This document shows, piece after piece, positions 7,828 to 17,120 of a DNA stretch of 64,000 nt. Source of the stretch: DATKUC01 sp964553615 (lineage in GTDB: Bacteria; Spirochaetota; Spirochaetia; DSM-27196; DATKUC01); NCBI GenBank assembly GCA_964553615.1, contig CAZKMA010000016.1, positions 13,710 to 77,709 on the forward strand, given 5' to 3'. Position 1 is the stretch's first letter; every line of letters begins with the position of its first letter. Both the position numbers and the translations under genes were made by a program. The notes under the pieces are model-generated. The model was not told where the DNA came from. It saw nothing but the letters and a program-made list of their open reading frames with translations, and did no database searches.

Positions 7828-9608
7828 CCATGCCAACCCGCGGATTGACGCTGGTATTCCTCTCGATTCTCGTTGCAGTTCTCTCGATCACGGCCTACGC
7901 TATTCTCGACCTGAGAGAGTCATCGGATTCGCGAACCAGGAGCTGGGTACAGACATCTGTCGCCGTGACCGCGGATATGGTGGCAACACTCGCAGATAGT
8001 TACAAATCGTCACGGGTTGTGGAAGAGCTCGCACAGACCTCCAGCCAGCTGAAGGTCGGCATCGCAGTAATTGACCGCCGAACATTGGAAGTTGTCTCTG
8101 CAACACCACAATTCCCGTCTCTTCCGCCGGTACTCCTCAAGTCCATTGTCGGTGAACCTCATTCCGGTCCGGGTGATCGGCCCGGTTTCCGGACTGCGCC
8201 ACGGTCAGTAGTGCTCGAAGGCGACCGTTATGTCGTTGCAGCGGGACAGCCCGGTAGCGGCAATCCGGCATCAATCACCGATTCTCCCTTCGTCTATCTC
8301 GCGTCGGCAAAAACGGATTCGACATCGGCGAAGACAACGCATCTGGTCCTGATTGTACTGGCCGCGGAATTTTTCGGTGTCGGATTGCTCTTCTTCATAA
8401 TGCTACGCACCATCGTCAGCCCCGTGTCTTCTCTCGCTGCCGCCGCGTTTGCTCAGGCACGAAACCGGGACTATCTTCCCTTCCGAACAGACGGCTTCTT
8501 CATTGCACCGCTCGCGACTTCGCTGAACCTGCTGATGAACGATCTCAATGATCAGGTTCGTACTCTCACACGGGAGCGGAACGAACGGGAAACCATTCTT
8601 ACGAGCATGGTCGAAGGTGTTATCCTTCTGGACGGGGCGTTGAGAATCCGCACCCTGAACGCGGCTGCTGCACGGATGTTTCAGAACAGCACGAACGATT
8701 CCATTGGCCGAACACTCCTGGATTTCGGCAGAAATACTGCGCTCGTAGATTTCGCGGAACGCGTTCGTGGCACGGTCCTGCCTCTGGAGCAGAGCATCAC
8801 CCTCTATCGTGCAACACTTCTGCATGTGCAGGTCCACGGGATATCCCTCTCCGGCCCCGGGAAAACGGAGGTTCTTCTGGTTCTCAACGACATCACTCGT
8901 CTGAAGCAGCTCGAACTGGTACGGAAGGACTTCGTCTCGAACGTCTCTCATGAACTGAAGACACCGGTTACATCGATCAAAGGATTCGTCGAAACTCTGC
9001 TCGACAATGAGGAAACCGACCCGGAAACAAGAAATCGATTCCTCTCCATCATTTTGAAGCATGCAGATCGCATCCACTCCATCATAGAGGATCTGCTCAG
9101 TCTGGCCCGTCTTGAACAGAATGAATCGCCGATTGAAACGAGAGAGAACGATGTAAAAACGATCATTCAAGCGAGCACTGAACTGTGCAGCAGCGCAGCG
9201 AACGCCGGAAACATCTGGTTGAGCGAAGAATACTCGGACTACACCCGGGCACGGGTCAATGAAAGCCTTCTCCAACAGGCGGTGACCAATCTCATAGACA
9301 ATGCGGTGAAGTATTCGCCGAAGGGGTCCCACGTCGAGATTCGTGTCGAAGCGACCCCGGAGGAGCTCGTAATTTCAGTGATCGATAATGGCGCCGGAAT
9401 CCCCGCGAAAGATATCCCGCGTATCTTCGAACGATTCTATCGAGTGGATCGGGCACGCAGTCGTGACATCGGGGGTACCGGTCTCGGCCTGGCAATTGTC
9501 AAGCATATTGCCATAGCCCACGGCGGTGAGGTAACGGTAGACAGCGAACTCGGGCGTGGGAGCACATTCACCATTCGCATACCGCAACATCAATCTCCGC
9601 GTCAGTAG
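7824..9608 (+). CDS. phoR: PhoR-type membrane sensor histidine kinase
   Basis: The kinase and phosphatase partner of PhoB, 594 residues. Membrane segments at about 8-28 and 174-194 flank an extracytoplasmic domain of about 145 residues, larger than in E. coli PhoR. Then come a linker, a PAS domain (about 255-360), the phosphoacceptor helix with H376 in NVSHELKTPVTSIKGF, and the ATPase domain with NLIDNAVKYSPKG, DNGAGIP and GTGLGLAIVKH. It overlaps phoB by 4 bases. Its 3-prime end overlaps the convergent diguanylate cyclase gene by 7 bases (9602-9608). Confidence 0.92.
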   Translation: MTMPTRGLTLVFLSILVAVLSITAYAILDLRESSDSRTRSWVQTSVAVTADMVATLADSYKSSRVVEELAQTSSQLKVGIAVIDRRTLEVVSATPQFPSLPPVLLKSIVGEPHSGPGDRPGFRTAPRSVVLEGDRYVVAAGQPGSGNPASITDSPFVYLASAKTDSTSAKTTHLVLIVLAAEFFGVGLLFFIMLRTIVSPVSSLAAAAFAQARNRDYLPFRTDGFFIAPLATSLNLLMNDLNDQVRTLTRERNERETILTSMVEGVILLDGALRIRTLNAAAARMFQNSTNDSIGRTLLDFGRNTALVDFAERVRGTVLPLEQSITLYRATLLHVQVHGISLSGPGKTEVLLVLNDITRLKQLELVRKDFVSNVSHELKTPVTSIKGFVETLLDNEETDPETRNRFLSIILKHADRIHSIIEDLLSLARLEQNESPIETRENDVKTIIQASTELCSSAANAGNIWLSEEYSDYTRARVNESLLQQAVTNLIDNAVKYSPKGSHVEIRVEATPEELVISVIDNGAGIPAKDIPRIFERFYRVDRARSRDIGGTGLGLAIVKHIAIAHGGEVTVDSELGRGSTFTIRIPQHQSPRQ

Positions 9609-10687
9609 GCAATGAGGCTCTCGACCTCCACGCGGTTTCGACCGTTCTGTTTCGCCACGTACATGGCGCGGTCCGCGCGGGAAATCCACATCTCACGAGA
9701 CTCACCGGGACGGTACTGGGCAATTCCAAGAGAAGCTGTGATTGAAATCTCGAGTTCTTCGCAGGAAATCCGCTGTTCTTCGAGAGCCATTCTGACCCGG
9801 TCGCCAAACTTCCGTGCCTGTTGCAGTGAAGTATTCGGGAGGAGAACGAAAAATTCTTCCCCTCCGTATCGCCCTACGTGATCGTATTTCCTCAACTCGT
9901 TCTTCAAAGTCTGCCCGATCATCCGGATAAATGAGTCGCCGCACTGGTGCCCATGTTCATCGTTCACCGTCTTGAAGTGGTCGATATCCAGCATGATGCC
10001 GCAGAGCCGCGAACCGGTACGCAGCGAACGATCAATTTCAACGTCGATCATGGTGAACAGACTCATTCGGTTCATGAGACCGGAAAGCACGTCATATCGA
10101 GCTACTCGCTGGAGTTCGCGGTTGGAGCGTTCGAGTTGCTGGTTGACGATTTCGATGTTCTGGTACGCCCGCTTCAGATTGATATTCTGATCGAGGACAC
10201 GGGAAGAAAGCTCTTCCTCCTGTTTTGCCGCTTCGCGGAAAAACTCGCGTTCATGATGGATTTGTGCCTGACTCTGGTATCTGAATCGCGCCGCACGGAT
10301 CCGAAGCTCGAGCTCAAGCTCATCAGAGGGATTTTTCATCACGTCATCCGCGCCCGCCTCCATTGCCGGCGCGACCACCTCGTGACTCCACGATCGGGAC
10401 ATGAGCACGATCTGCAAGGGACGCTGGTAATAGATCCTCCGTATTTCCCTGCATAACTCGCAGCCAGTGTTCCCCGACAGGTCGACCGAGATCAGAACAA
10501 TGGCAATCTCCGAACGTTCGGCTGCCTCTATAGCACTCTGTTCGCTCCCGACGGAGATGACACGCAATCCTTCCCGCTGGGCTGCGGCCGCAACGAATGA
10601 GCGATACTCCTCATCGGTATCTGCTACAATGCAGCCGAGTTGCTCTCCAGCCATTTTCCCTCTGTCCGTCTCGTCCATAGCACCCAT
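9602..10687 (-). CDS. Receiver-GGDEF diguanylate cyclase with atypical receiver
   Basis: Predicted to make cyclic di-GMP from two GTP. Residues about 17-135 form a receiver-like domain. The phosphoacceptor position reads LISVDLSG, so Ser67 sits where Asp is expected and the only acid is D69. The acidic pocket (ADTD) and switch lysine (MKNP) remain. A coiled-coil linker precedes a GGDEF domain (about 200-355) with catalytic RYGGEEF and, five residues before it, an intact inhibitory RKYD (RxxD) site. The start at 10687 has no clear ribosome-binding site; Met12 (10654), preceded by AGAGGG, is a good alternative. It lies 13 bases after the DUF445 gene. Confidence 0.88.
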   Translation of the reverse strand: MGAMDETDRGKMAGEQLGCIVADTDEEYRSFVAAAAQREGLRVISVGSEQSAIEAAERSEIAIVLISVDLSGNTGCELCREIRRIYYQRPLQIVLMSRSWSHEVVAPAMEAGADDVMKNPSDELELELRIRAARFRYQSQAQIHHEREFFREAAKQEEELSSRVLDQNINLKRAYQNIEIVNQQLERSNRELQRVARYDVLSGLMNRMSLFTMIDVEIDRSLRTGSRLCGIMLDIDHFKTVNDEHGHQCGDSFIRMIGQTLKNELRKYDHVGRYGGEEFFVLLPNTSLQQARKFGDRVRMALEEQRISCEELEISITASLGIAQYRPGESREMWISRADRAMYVAKQNGRNRVEVESLIAY

Positions 10688-10700
10688 CTGGTTTCGACGC

Positions 10701-12287
10701 TCACCTCAGAAACCCCATGGCGACCTGAAGTCCGCCAATAAGGGCACCGAGCAATCCACCAAACAGATTGATCCACTTCAACTGCTTCTCTATGATCATG
10801 AGCAGGAGATTCTCTACGCTGAGGATATCGAGATTGTTAATCTTATCCTCCACCAACCCCTGAATATTCAATGCCGCCACCGCCTGTGGTAGCTTCTCAT
10901 CGATAATAGCGTAGATTCTCCGCGAAATAAAGTCGTCGAGCGAAGCCTTCTGCTCATCACTCAATGCAAGAAGATCTCCCAACGGCCGCGTTCGCGCCTC
11001 ATCAAGGAGGCCTCCGAGCAGCGTTGTCGCAATTGAGGACGCTTCACTGGCCGCGGATGGCCGGTTGCGCAGGGAAAGGACCTTCTCATCCAGCCACTGG
11101 TGTACCGACGGCTCGGTAATTCCCAGAACCTGGCGCATTATGTCAATTAACGCCTCTCCCTCGTGAGATTGTATAAGCTGATGGACGTAGCGCGCAATGC
11201 GCCACTGTCCGTCCGGCCCGGTCACCGTCCGCGCAACGATCGAAAACGCCTTTCGGGCGGTCACCGGCAGATCAATTCCGGCATCGCGAGTCAGATCTGC
11301 AAGCCCCATTGTTCGAATGTTCTGCATCCAGCGCGATACCGCTGAAATGATTCTCCCTTTGGTTTCGGGACTCTGTGCTGCCTGCCGGAGTGCGTCTATC
11401 ACGTCTTCGATAATCTGCGGCATGCGCTCTTCGAGCGTGCGATCGTACTGTCCGGCACTGATAAGGAACCGCTGAAAAAAGTTCAGCCGCTCAAACACAC
11501 TCCTCAGAACTTCCTTTCCGCGCACAGAAAAATCACGCTTCACATCGTCCTCGTTGAGCCAGTGCAGAGCGCCCCGAACAAGGGGCATGTACATTCTGGA
11601 AGCAACAAGCGTCAGACGTGTCACCGACTCGTCGCTCAGGAAGTTTTCCACCTTCACGTTGTCGGCAAGAAGATCTTCAATCCATTTCACACCGGCGTCC
11701 GCGATGGTCAATTGCAAATCGGGCCCAAGGAGGCGGGCGACAACCGGTCCAAGTTTTTCAACAACCTCTTCCTCCGTTCCCCGGTACTCGGTCGGGATCA
11801 GGTCGCGGAGCGAGAGTCGAGAAAGAAATTCAAAGCCTCGGCGAACAAAATCGTGAGAAACACGATCGAAACTGCTTGACTGGATAAAGCGTGAAAACAG
11901 TCCAGTGAGAAAATCCGCAAGTCCCTGCGTTACCGGCGCAATATCAGACTCCGGCCGGCCGTCCGGCCGCGTGGCAAGAATGTGAGACGTTAGTTCGGCA
12001 ACCTGCGTGCGGACACTCTGCTGGAACCCGGCAGCGCCGACATGATCACGAACCGTCTCCGCATTCAACAGCTGCGTCGAGACCATACGGCCAATACTCT
12101 TTGCAAGCTGATAACGCTCTCGGGGAATGATTCCCGGAGTAAACGGAACGCGGATGCCGAACACTCGCTTTGCAGTCAAGGGCCTGAACAACATTCTTAT
12201 GGCAATTGCATTTGTTACGAAGCCGATAACGGCGCCAAGGATTGGTGGAAGAGCGTACGGAAGGATAGGGAGCAGGAAGCTAATCAT
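10701..12287 (-). CDS. DUF445 family membrane protein
   Basis: A 528-residue protein of the DUF445 (YheB-like) family, function unknown. The N-terminal hairpin (PPILGAVIGFVTNAIAIRML) followed by FRPLTAKRVFGIRVPFTPGI is the hallmark, and a last membrane segment (INLFGGLLGALIGGLQVAMG) ends the protein. The long middle part is helical and probably cytoplasmic. It overlaps the upstream lipoprotein gene by 8 bases and is followed closely by the diguanylate cyclase gene, so the three probably form one transcript. Confidence 0.85.
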   Translation of the reverse strand: MISFLLPILPYALPPILGAVIGFVTNAIAIRMLFRPLTAKRVFGIRVPFTPGIIPRERYQLAKSIGRMVSTQLLNAETVRDHVGAAGFQQSVRTQVAELTSHILATRPDGRPESDIAPVTQGLADFLTGLFSRFIQSSSFDRVSHDFVRRGFEFLSRLSLRDLIPTEYRGTEEEVVEKLGPVVARLLGPDLQLTIADAGVKWIEDLLADNVKVENFLSDESVTRLTLVASRMYMPLVRGALHWLNEDDVKRDFSVRGKEVLRSVFERLNFFQRFLISAGQYDRTLEERMPQIIEDVIDALRQAAQSPETKGRIISAVSRWMQNIRTMGLADLTRDAGIDLPVTARKAFSIVARTVTGPDGQWRIARYVHQLIQSHEGEALIDIMRQVLGITEPSVHQWLDEKVLSLRNRPSAASEASSIATTLLGGLLDEARTRPLGDLLALSDEQKASLDDFISRRIYAIIDEKLPQAVAALNIQGLVEDKINNLDILSVENLLLMIIEKQLKWINLFGGLLGALIGGLQVAMGFLR

Positions 12288-12678
12288 TTTTCAACAACCC
12301 GGATGCATTCTCGGCCCTTTCCCGGGACTCGTAAAGATCCAGGCCGTGACCGAAGGCCCAGCCATCCTGGCTCTCGGATATTACGTGGTACCAGTAGTCC
12401 CGCATTCCGCGAACAATTTCAGTAGAGCTGCTCTTTGCGGTGATTTCCACAATATCTCCCGAACGGAGAATGAACTCTACGGTTCCATCGGTCGAGGGTT
12501 CTGAGAAGACACGAAGATAGCCTGCACGCGCGACTCCCCAGTGTGCACGTACTGAAAGAACGGGAGTCGGCGGAAGGACAATTGGCTTCGGAGCCTCTGT
12601 TCGTCCGCACCCGTAGACAGTGAGAGAGAGTGCCACAACGACAAGTACAAGGTAGTATCGACCTCTCACCATTTTCAT
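12280..12678 (-). CDS. Small lipoprotein with SH3-like domain
   Basis: A predicted lipoprotein. From the ATG at 12678 the protein begins MKMVRGRYY, continues with a hydrophobic stretch and reaches a lipobox-like LTVYGC, so Cys would be lipidated. The rest (LRVFSEPSTDGTVEFILRSG then WYHVISESQDGWAFGHGL) looks like a bacterial SH3 domain that may bind cell wall. A GTG at 12708 would give 10 more residues including Glu, which suits a signal peptide less well; a possible -10 (TATACC, 12711-12716) also favours the later start. It overlaps the DUF445 gene by 8 bases. Confidence 0.7.
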   Translation of the reverse strand: MKMVRGRYYLVLVVVALSLTVYGCGRTEAPKPIVLPPTPVLSVRAHWGVARAGYLRVFSEPSTDGTVEFILRSGDIVEITAKSSSTEIVRGMRDYWYHVISESQDGWAFGHGLDLYESRERAENASGLLKND

Positions 12679-12743
12679 CAGTCGCGCTGTTGGCTCTCCG
12701 TTCGGCACTCGGTATACTCAGGAGCGGCACGCTGAATGTCGAC

Positions 12744-12802
12744 TCCCTGGAACGCGAAGTGATTCGTGGATATTTCCTGCACCATTTATGGTATTCCAGG
12801 GA
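12744..12802. repeat. Spaced inverted repeat in a divergent intergenic region
   Basis: TCCCTGGAA at 12744-12752 and its exact reverse complement TTCCAGGGA at 12794-12802 lie 41 bases apart, between the divergent lipoprotein and omptin-like genes. The smaller dyad CCATTTATGG (12782-12791) lies between the arms. It could be a regulator site or an mRNA stem in the leader of the barrel gene. I cannot tell which. Confidence 0.4.
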
Positions 12803-12889
12803 ATATCTTCGTACTTTCGTCGTAGCCTAAGATATCTGAAATCAACGTGAGGTGCAACCTCGCACCATGGGGAGCAATAGAGGCGAAGA

Positions 12890-13864
12890 ATGCCGGCACG
12901 AACAGGCAATTGGACATACACTGCCTCTCGGATTCTTCTCATGTGCCTGATTCCGGCGTTCCTTCTTCTCCGCGCCCCCGTGCTCCAGGCGCAGCCAATC
13001 GGCAGCAGCGGGAACGGGTTCGAGTTCCGAACCGGCATGTCGATCCGCGTGGACGCTCTCCAATGGAGCATTGCCGGCGCAAACTCCATTCCGAACATCC
13101 TGTCCGAGCTCACGTGGTGGAACCTTGTGTCGCCGAATGCAAGTTTCTCCATAAGGGTCCGAAGCGGCAGAATCCGCGGGGAAGTCTCTGCAGATATCGG
13201 TCCGATCGTGAGCGGTCTGAATACCGACTATGACTACAATGGAAACAATCGAAGCGATGAACTGATGCACTCGGACAACTCGGCGGGAGGCGGGCTACTG
13301 GCCGATGTCCGCCTCGGCGCAGGTTACAGCACAGTACTACGCTCCGCGCTCGGTACAATGCGGGTCGATCTGCTCGCGGGCCCCTACTTCTCAATGCAGA
13401 ACCTGGTGGTGAAAGACGGCATTCAGTATGAACCCGGGAAAGCACCGTATTCCCTTCCGGGACTCACTGCCACTTACAACGCGCGATGGATTGGGCCCTG
13501 GATCGGCGTTGCCGATGAAATTGCACTTCCCGGCCAGCGCTTTCTGACCGGACGACTCGATCTCAACTACGCGTTCTATCTGGCAACGGCAGATTGGATA
13601 AAGAGATCAGATTTTCTCCATCCGGTCAGTTTCCAGCACTGGGCTCAGGGTGGCGGGTTGCGCGCCGAGCTGGGAATTCAGGTTCCACTTACGAAAGGGA
13701 CGTGGCTCGGGGTTCGCTGCTGGGCAAGCATTTTCACTACCGCGCCTGGAACGGACCGCCTCTACACTCCTTCGGGCTCATTCGAGAGCCTCCTGAACGG
13801 CGCAACATGGCAGAGTTACGGAATTGCAATGGCTCTATCAGCTCGGCAGACAAGAAGAAACTGA
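12890..13864 (+). CDS. Omptin-like outer-membrane beta-barrel protein
   Basis: A 324-residue secreted protein with a signal peptide (hydrophobic about 14-28, cleavage probably after VLQAQ). The mature part alternates like a beta barrel and follows the omptin layout: LSELTWWNL, then NTDYDYNG (D113/D115, matching OmpT D83-x-D85), LLAGPYF, TYNARWIGPWIGV, a segment RSDFLHP (D241, H244, near where OmpT has D210/H212), and GLRAELGIQVP. It may be an outer-membrane protease or a non-catalytic omptin-superfamily protein such as the Protochlamydia porin-like Pom. The stop lies two bases from the convergent uvrB stop. Confidence 0.6.
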   Translation: MPARTGNWTYTASRILLMCLIPAFLLLRAPVLQAQPIGSSGNGFEFRTGMSIRVDALQWSIAGANSIPNILSELTWWNLVSPNASFSIRVRSGRIRGEVSADIGPIVSGLNTDYDYNGNNRSDELMHSDNSAGGGLLADVRLGAGYSTVLRSALGTMRVDLLAGPYFSMQNLVVKDGIQYEPGKAPYSLPGLTATYNARWIGPWIGVADEIALPGQRFLTGRLDLNYAFYLATADWIKRSDFLHPVSFQHWAQGGGLRAELGIQVPLTKGTWLGVRCWASIFTTAPGTDRLYTPSGSFESLLNGATWQSYGIAMALSARQTRRN

Positions 13865-13866
13865 TC

Positions 13867-15870
13867 CTACTTCCCGAGCTCCTTCAGCCGTTCAATCTCG
13901 TCTCGAACCACTGCGGCCTCTTCAAACTCGAGGTTTTTCGCATGCTCGAGCATCAGCTTCTCGAGCTCTCGTATAAGTGAACTTCGCTGCGCGGGAATCA
14001 TGACGTTGAAAGATTTTTCCAGGATTTCCACCGACATCTGCTCTACGCGCCTCTTCTCTTCCTTGCGCCGCAGAAGGATGTCCTGAATGTTCTTCTTGAC
14101 CGTGGTCGGGGTAATACCATGCTCGATATTGTATGCGCTCTGGATACTCCGCCGCCGTTCTGTCTCATCCATCGCCTTCTGCATGGCGTCGGAAACACGA
14201 TCGGCATACATAATGACCTTTCCGTTTGAATTCCGCGCCGCGCGACCGATTGTCTGAATGAGAGCTGTCGCAGAACGAAGAAATCCAATCTTGTCCGCGT
14301 CCAGAATTGCAATGAGTGACACCTCCGGAAGATCTAGTCCTTCGCGAAGGAGGTTTATGCCGACCAGTACATCAAACTTGCCCTGTCGAAGCTGGGTTAG
14401 AATCTCTACCCTCTCAATGGTCTCTATCTCCGAGTGGAGGTACCGAACCTTCAGGCCCAGGTTGCTCAGATAATTACTCAGGTCCTCCGCCATTTTCTTC
14501 GTCAGTGTAGTGACGAGGGTTCGCTCATTAGCGCGGATACGTTCGCGGATCTCCCCATACAGATCCTCTATCTGGCCTTCTGTTCGACGAACGACAATCT
14601 CCGGGTCAAGAAGACCCGTGGGACGGATAAGCTGCTCGACCACTTGAACCGACCGCTTCAGTTCCTCTTCGTCCGGAGTTGCAGACACGAAGATTGTTCT
14701 CTGAATGAGATCCTCGAATTCCGCAATGAAAAGCGGGCGATTATCCAGAGCGGAAGGAAGGCGAAATCCGTACTCCACCAGAGACAATTTGCGAGATCGG
14801 TCCCCCGCATACATTCCACGCAGCTGTGGGATGGTCACGTGAGACTCATCGATAAATGTGAGAAACTCATCCGGAAAGTAATCCAGCAGCACTGCCGGCC
14901 GTTCACCTTCCTCACGGCCACTCAGATGGCGAGAATAGTTTTCGATGCCCGAACAATACCCCATCTCTTCGAGCATCTCCATATCATATTCCGTTCGACT
15001 CTTCAACCGTTGTGCCTCTACCAGCTTGTTCTGGGAAATCAGCTCCGAGTGCCGGACCCCGAGCTCTGCACGAATCTTCTCCACTGCCGGAAGCATCTGA
15101 GTCTCCGGCATGACGAAGTGTTTGGCCGGATATATGAATAACACTTCGAGCTCTTCGATTGTGTCCCCGGTAACTGGATGAATCCTGCGGATTCTCGACA
15201 CACTGTCCCATTCGAGTTCGACGCGATACGCTTCTTCCTGGTACGCAGGATAAATTTCGAGGACATCCCCCTTTATGCGAAAGGTGGCCCTTCCGAGAAC
15301 TGAATCATTTCTTTCGTATTGGAGCGAGACCAAACGCGCACGTACCGCCCCCAGGTCCAGCGTTCCTCCGCGGTCAATCCGGATACGCATGTTCCGGTAA
15401 TCGCGCGGGCTTCCCAGCCCGTAGATGCATGAAACCGTTGCAACGACAATTACATCGCGACGTTCCATGAGACTGGTGGTTGCGGACAACCGCATCCGAT
15501 CTATCTCCTCGTTTATTGACGAGTCTTTCTCTATGTACAGATCGCGGGAGGCGACGTATGCCTCCGGTTGATAGTAATCGTAGTATGATACGAAGTATTC
15601 AACGGCGTTATTCGGGAAAAAATCCTTGAACTCGCGATACAGCTGCGCCGCAAGGGTCTTGTTGTGTGAGATGATCAGACTGGGCAACTGCACTTGCTCA
15701 ATGATTTTCGCCATTGTGTAAGTCTTCCCCGAGCCGGTCACGCCCTTGAGCGTCTGATACCGCTGGCGTTCGAGCACACCACGGCTGAGACTCTCAATTG
15801 CCTGTCCCTGATCTCCTGCCGGCTGGAAAGCCGAAATGGTCTGAAATGCGCCCATTGAGCCTACCGCCAT
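13867..15870 (-). CDS. uvrB: UvrABC excinuclease subunit B
   Basis: The damage-verifying helicase subunit of nucleotide excision repair, 667 residues. It has Walker A GVTGSGKTYT, the beta-hairpin region VSYYDYYQPEAYV, the DEAD-like box TFIDESHVT, helicase motif VI IQTIGRAARN, and a C-terminal UVR domain (LMLEHAKNLEFEEAAVVRDE) that contacts UvrC and UvrA. The ATG at 15870 overlaps the htrA stop by 10 bases. A second ATG at 15855 (Met6) starts the conserved part and could be the real start. It ends the minus-strand rnhA-comM-htrA-uvrB run. Confidence 0.97.
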   Translation of the reverse strand: MAVGSMGAFQTISAFQPAGDQGQAIESLSRGVLERQRYQTLKGVTGSGKTYTMAKIIEQVQLPSLIISHNKTLAAQLYREFKDFFPNNAVEYFVSYYDYYQPEAYVASRDLYIEKDSSINEEIDRMRLSATTSLMERRDVIVVATVSCIYGLGSPRDYRNMRIRIDRGGTLDLGAVRARLVSLQYERNDSVLGRATFRIKGDVLEIYPAYQEEAYRVELEWDSVSRIRRIHPVTGDTIEELEVLFIYPAKHFVMPETQMLPAVEKIRAELGVRHSELISQNKLVEAQRLKSRTEYDMEMLEEMGYCSGIENYSRHLSGREEGERPAVLLDYFPDEFLTFIDESHVTIPQLRGMYAGDRSRKLSLVEYGFRLPSALDNRPLFIAEFEDLIQRTIFVSATPDEEELKRSVQVVEQLIRPTGLLDPEIVVRRTEGQIEDLYGEIRERIRANERTLVTTLTKKMAEDLSNYLSNLGLKVRYLHSEIETIERVEILTQLRQGKFDVLVGINLLREGLDLPEVSLIAILDADKIGFLRSATALIQTIGRAARNSNGKVIMYADRVSDAMQKAMDETERRRSIQSAYNIEHGITPTTVKKNIQDILLRRKEEKRRVEQMSVEILEKSFNVMIPAQRSSLIRELEKLMLEHAKNLEFEEAAVVRDEIERLKELGK

Positions 15871-17102
15871 TGAAACCGCTCGGGCCGTTCCGAGAGTCTC
15901 ACGTTGAACTCCATCCGGCCGCGCCCGCGCATTACAGCCACAGGAACCACCTCCCCCGGTTTCGTGTTCTCGAGTGCTTCATAGAGATTTGCAAGGCTCT
16001 TCACGGAGCGCCCGTTGGCCTCAATAATAATATCACCGCCTAGATAGATCGTCGTGTTTCCGTAACGCACGGCACGGCTCGCGCTGCCGCCCTTAATCCC
16101 GGCCCGCTCGGCGTTTCCGCCCCGATCGATCTGAGAGACAAGAACCCCGTTGTCGACGGAAAGCCGTGCGTACCGTACGAGCGGAGGGAACAGTTGGCGG
16201 GGGACGATATCTATCCATCCGCGTTTGACCACGCCATACTGAATGAGATCGGGCACCACCCGCCGGGCTGTATCCACCGGGACCGCAAATCCAATTCCGA
16301 TGGATCCTCCGGACGGAGAATAGATCATTGTATTTATTCCAATCATGTTTCCGGCAGAATCAAGCAGCGGCCCTCCCGAGTTCCCCGGGTTTATCGCGGC
16401 GTCGGTCTGAATCATGCCTCTGATTACCAGATTATTCTGTGTCTGCAATGGCCTTCCGAGCCCCGAAACAATGCCTGACGTCAACGTCCGGTCAAGGCCA
16501 AACGGATTTCCGATGGCAAGCACCTTCTGACCAACACGCAAATCGGCGGACCGTCCCAACGGCACGGTGACAAGTTCCACTCCATGCGGTGGAGAGAATT
16601 TCACCACGGCCAGATCGTTTTCGCTATCCGCACCAATCACTTCGCCTGGAAGCTGGGTACCGCCGACAAGGGTTACAAATACCTTCGCCGCATTTGCTAC
16701 CACGTGGTTGTTGGTAAGCACGTATCCACGCGCGTCGATTATCGATCCGGAACCGGATCCGCCGGATTGCGGCACAGGTTCCAAAAACCAGTTGTACGCG
16801 ACTGTTTCAGTGGTAAGGTTGACAACTCCCCGATTTCGCTCTTCGTAGACCCGGATATTGTTCAACTCATCCTGCGTAAAGCTCGGTTGCGTGTCCACGG
16901 GCAACGCATCCGCTGCCGTTCTCGGGTTGCCGCCAGGACTCATTCCTTGAATCGTCTCAACCCGAGCGCCGGCGGTATGCTGATCGGATGAGCTTCCTCC
17001 CGGCAGGATCGAAACAGCGTTGAGCACCAGGATGCACAGAAGAATAAATGAGACACTGCCCACCGAAAAAAGAATGACCTGACGTCCGCTATACAGTCGC
17101 AT
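15861..17102 (-). CDS. htrA: HtrA/DegP-type membrane-anchored serine protease with PDZ domain
   Basis: An envelope quality-control protease of 413 residues. An N-terminal membrane anchor (VILFSVGSVSFILLCILVL) is followed by a trypsin-like domain with triad His in NNHVVAN, Asp in ENDLAVVKFS and Ser in GNSGGPLL, and one PDZ domain (SRAVRYGNTTIYLGGDIIIE). I chose the ATG at 17102 because it has a ribosome-binding site GGGGTG (17109-17114) and a promoter just upstream. An in-frame TTG at 17171 that overlaps the comM stop would add 23 residues but lies upstream of that promoter. Confidence 0.9.
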   Translation of the reverse strand: MRLYSGRQVILFSVGSVSFILLCILVLNAVSILPGGSSSDQHTAGARVETIQGMSPGGNPRTAADALPVDTQPSFTQDELNNIRVYEERNRGVVNLTTETVAYNWFLEPVPQSGGSGSGSIIDARGYVLTNNHVVANAAKVFVTLVGGTQLPGEVIGADSENDLAVVKFSPPHGVELVTVPLGRSADLRVGQKVLAIGNPFGLDRTLTSGIVSGLGRPLQTQNNLVIRGMIQTDAAINPGNSGGPLLDSAGNMIGINTMIYSPSGGSIGIGFAVPVDTARRVVPDLIQYGVVKRGWIDIVPRQLFPPLVRYARLSVDNGVLVSQIDRGGNAERAGIKGGSASRAVRYGNTTIYLGGDIIIEANGRSVKSLANLYEALENTKPGEVVPVAVMRGRGRMEFNVRLSERPERFQWR

Positions 17103-17120
17103 CCGTAACACCCCGTTTAG

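Noticed and set aside
12847..13233. Alternative plus-strand frame at the start of the barrel gene
   Set aside because: It lacks a signal peptide and overlaps the signal-peptide-bearing frame, which has strong barrel features.
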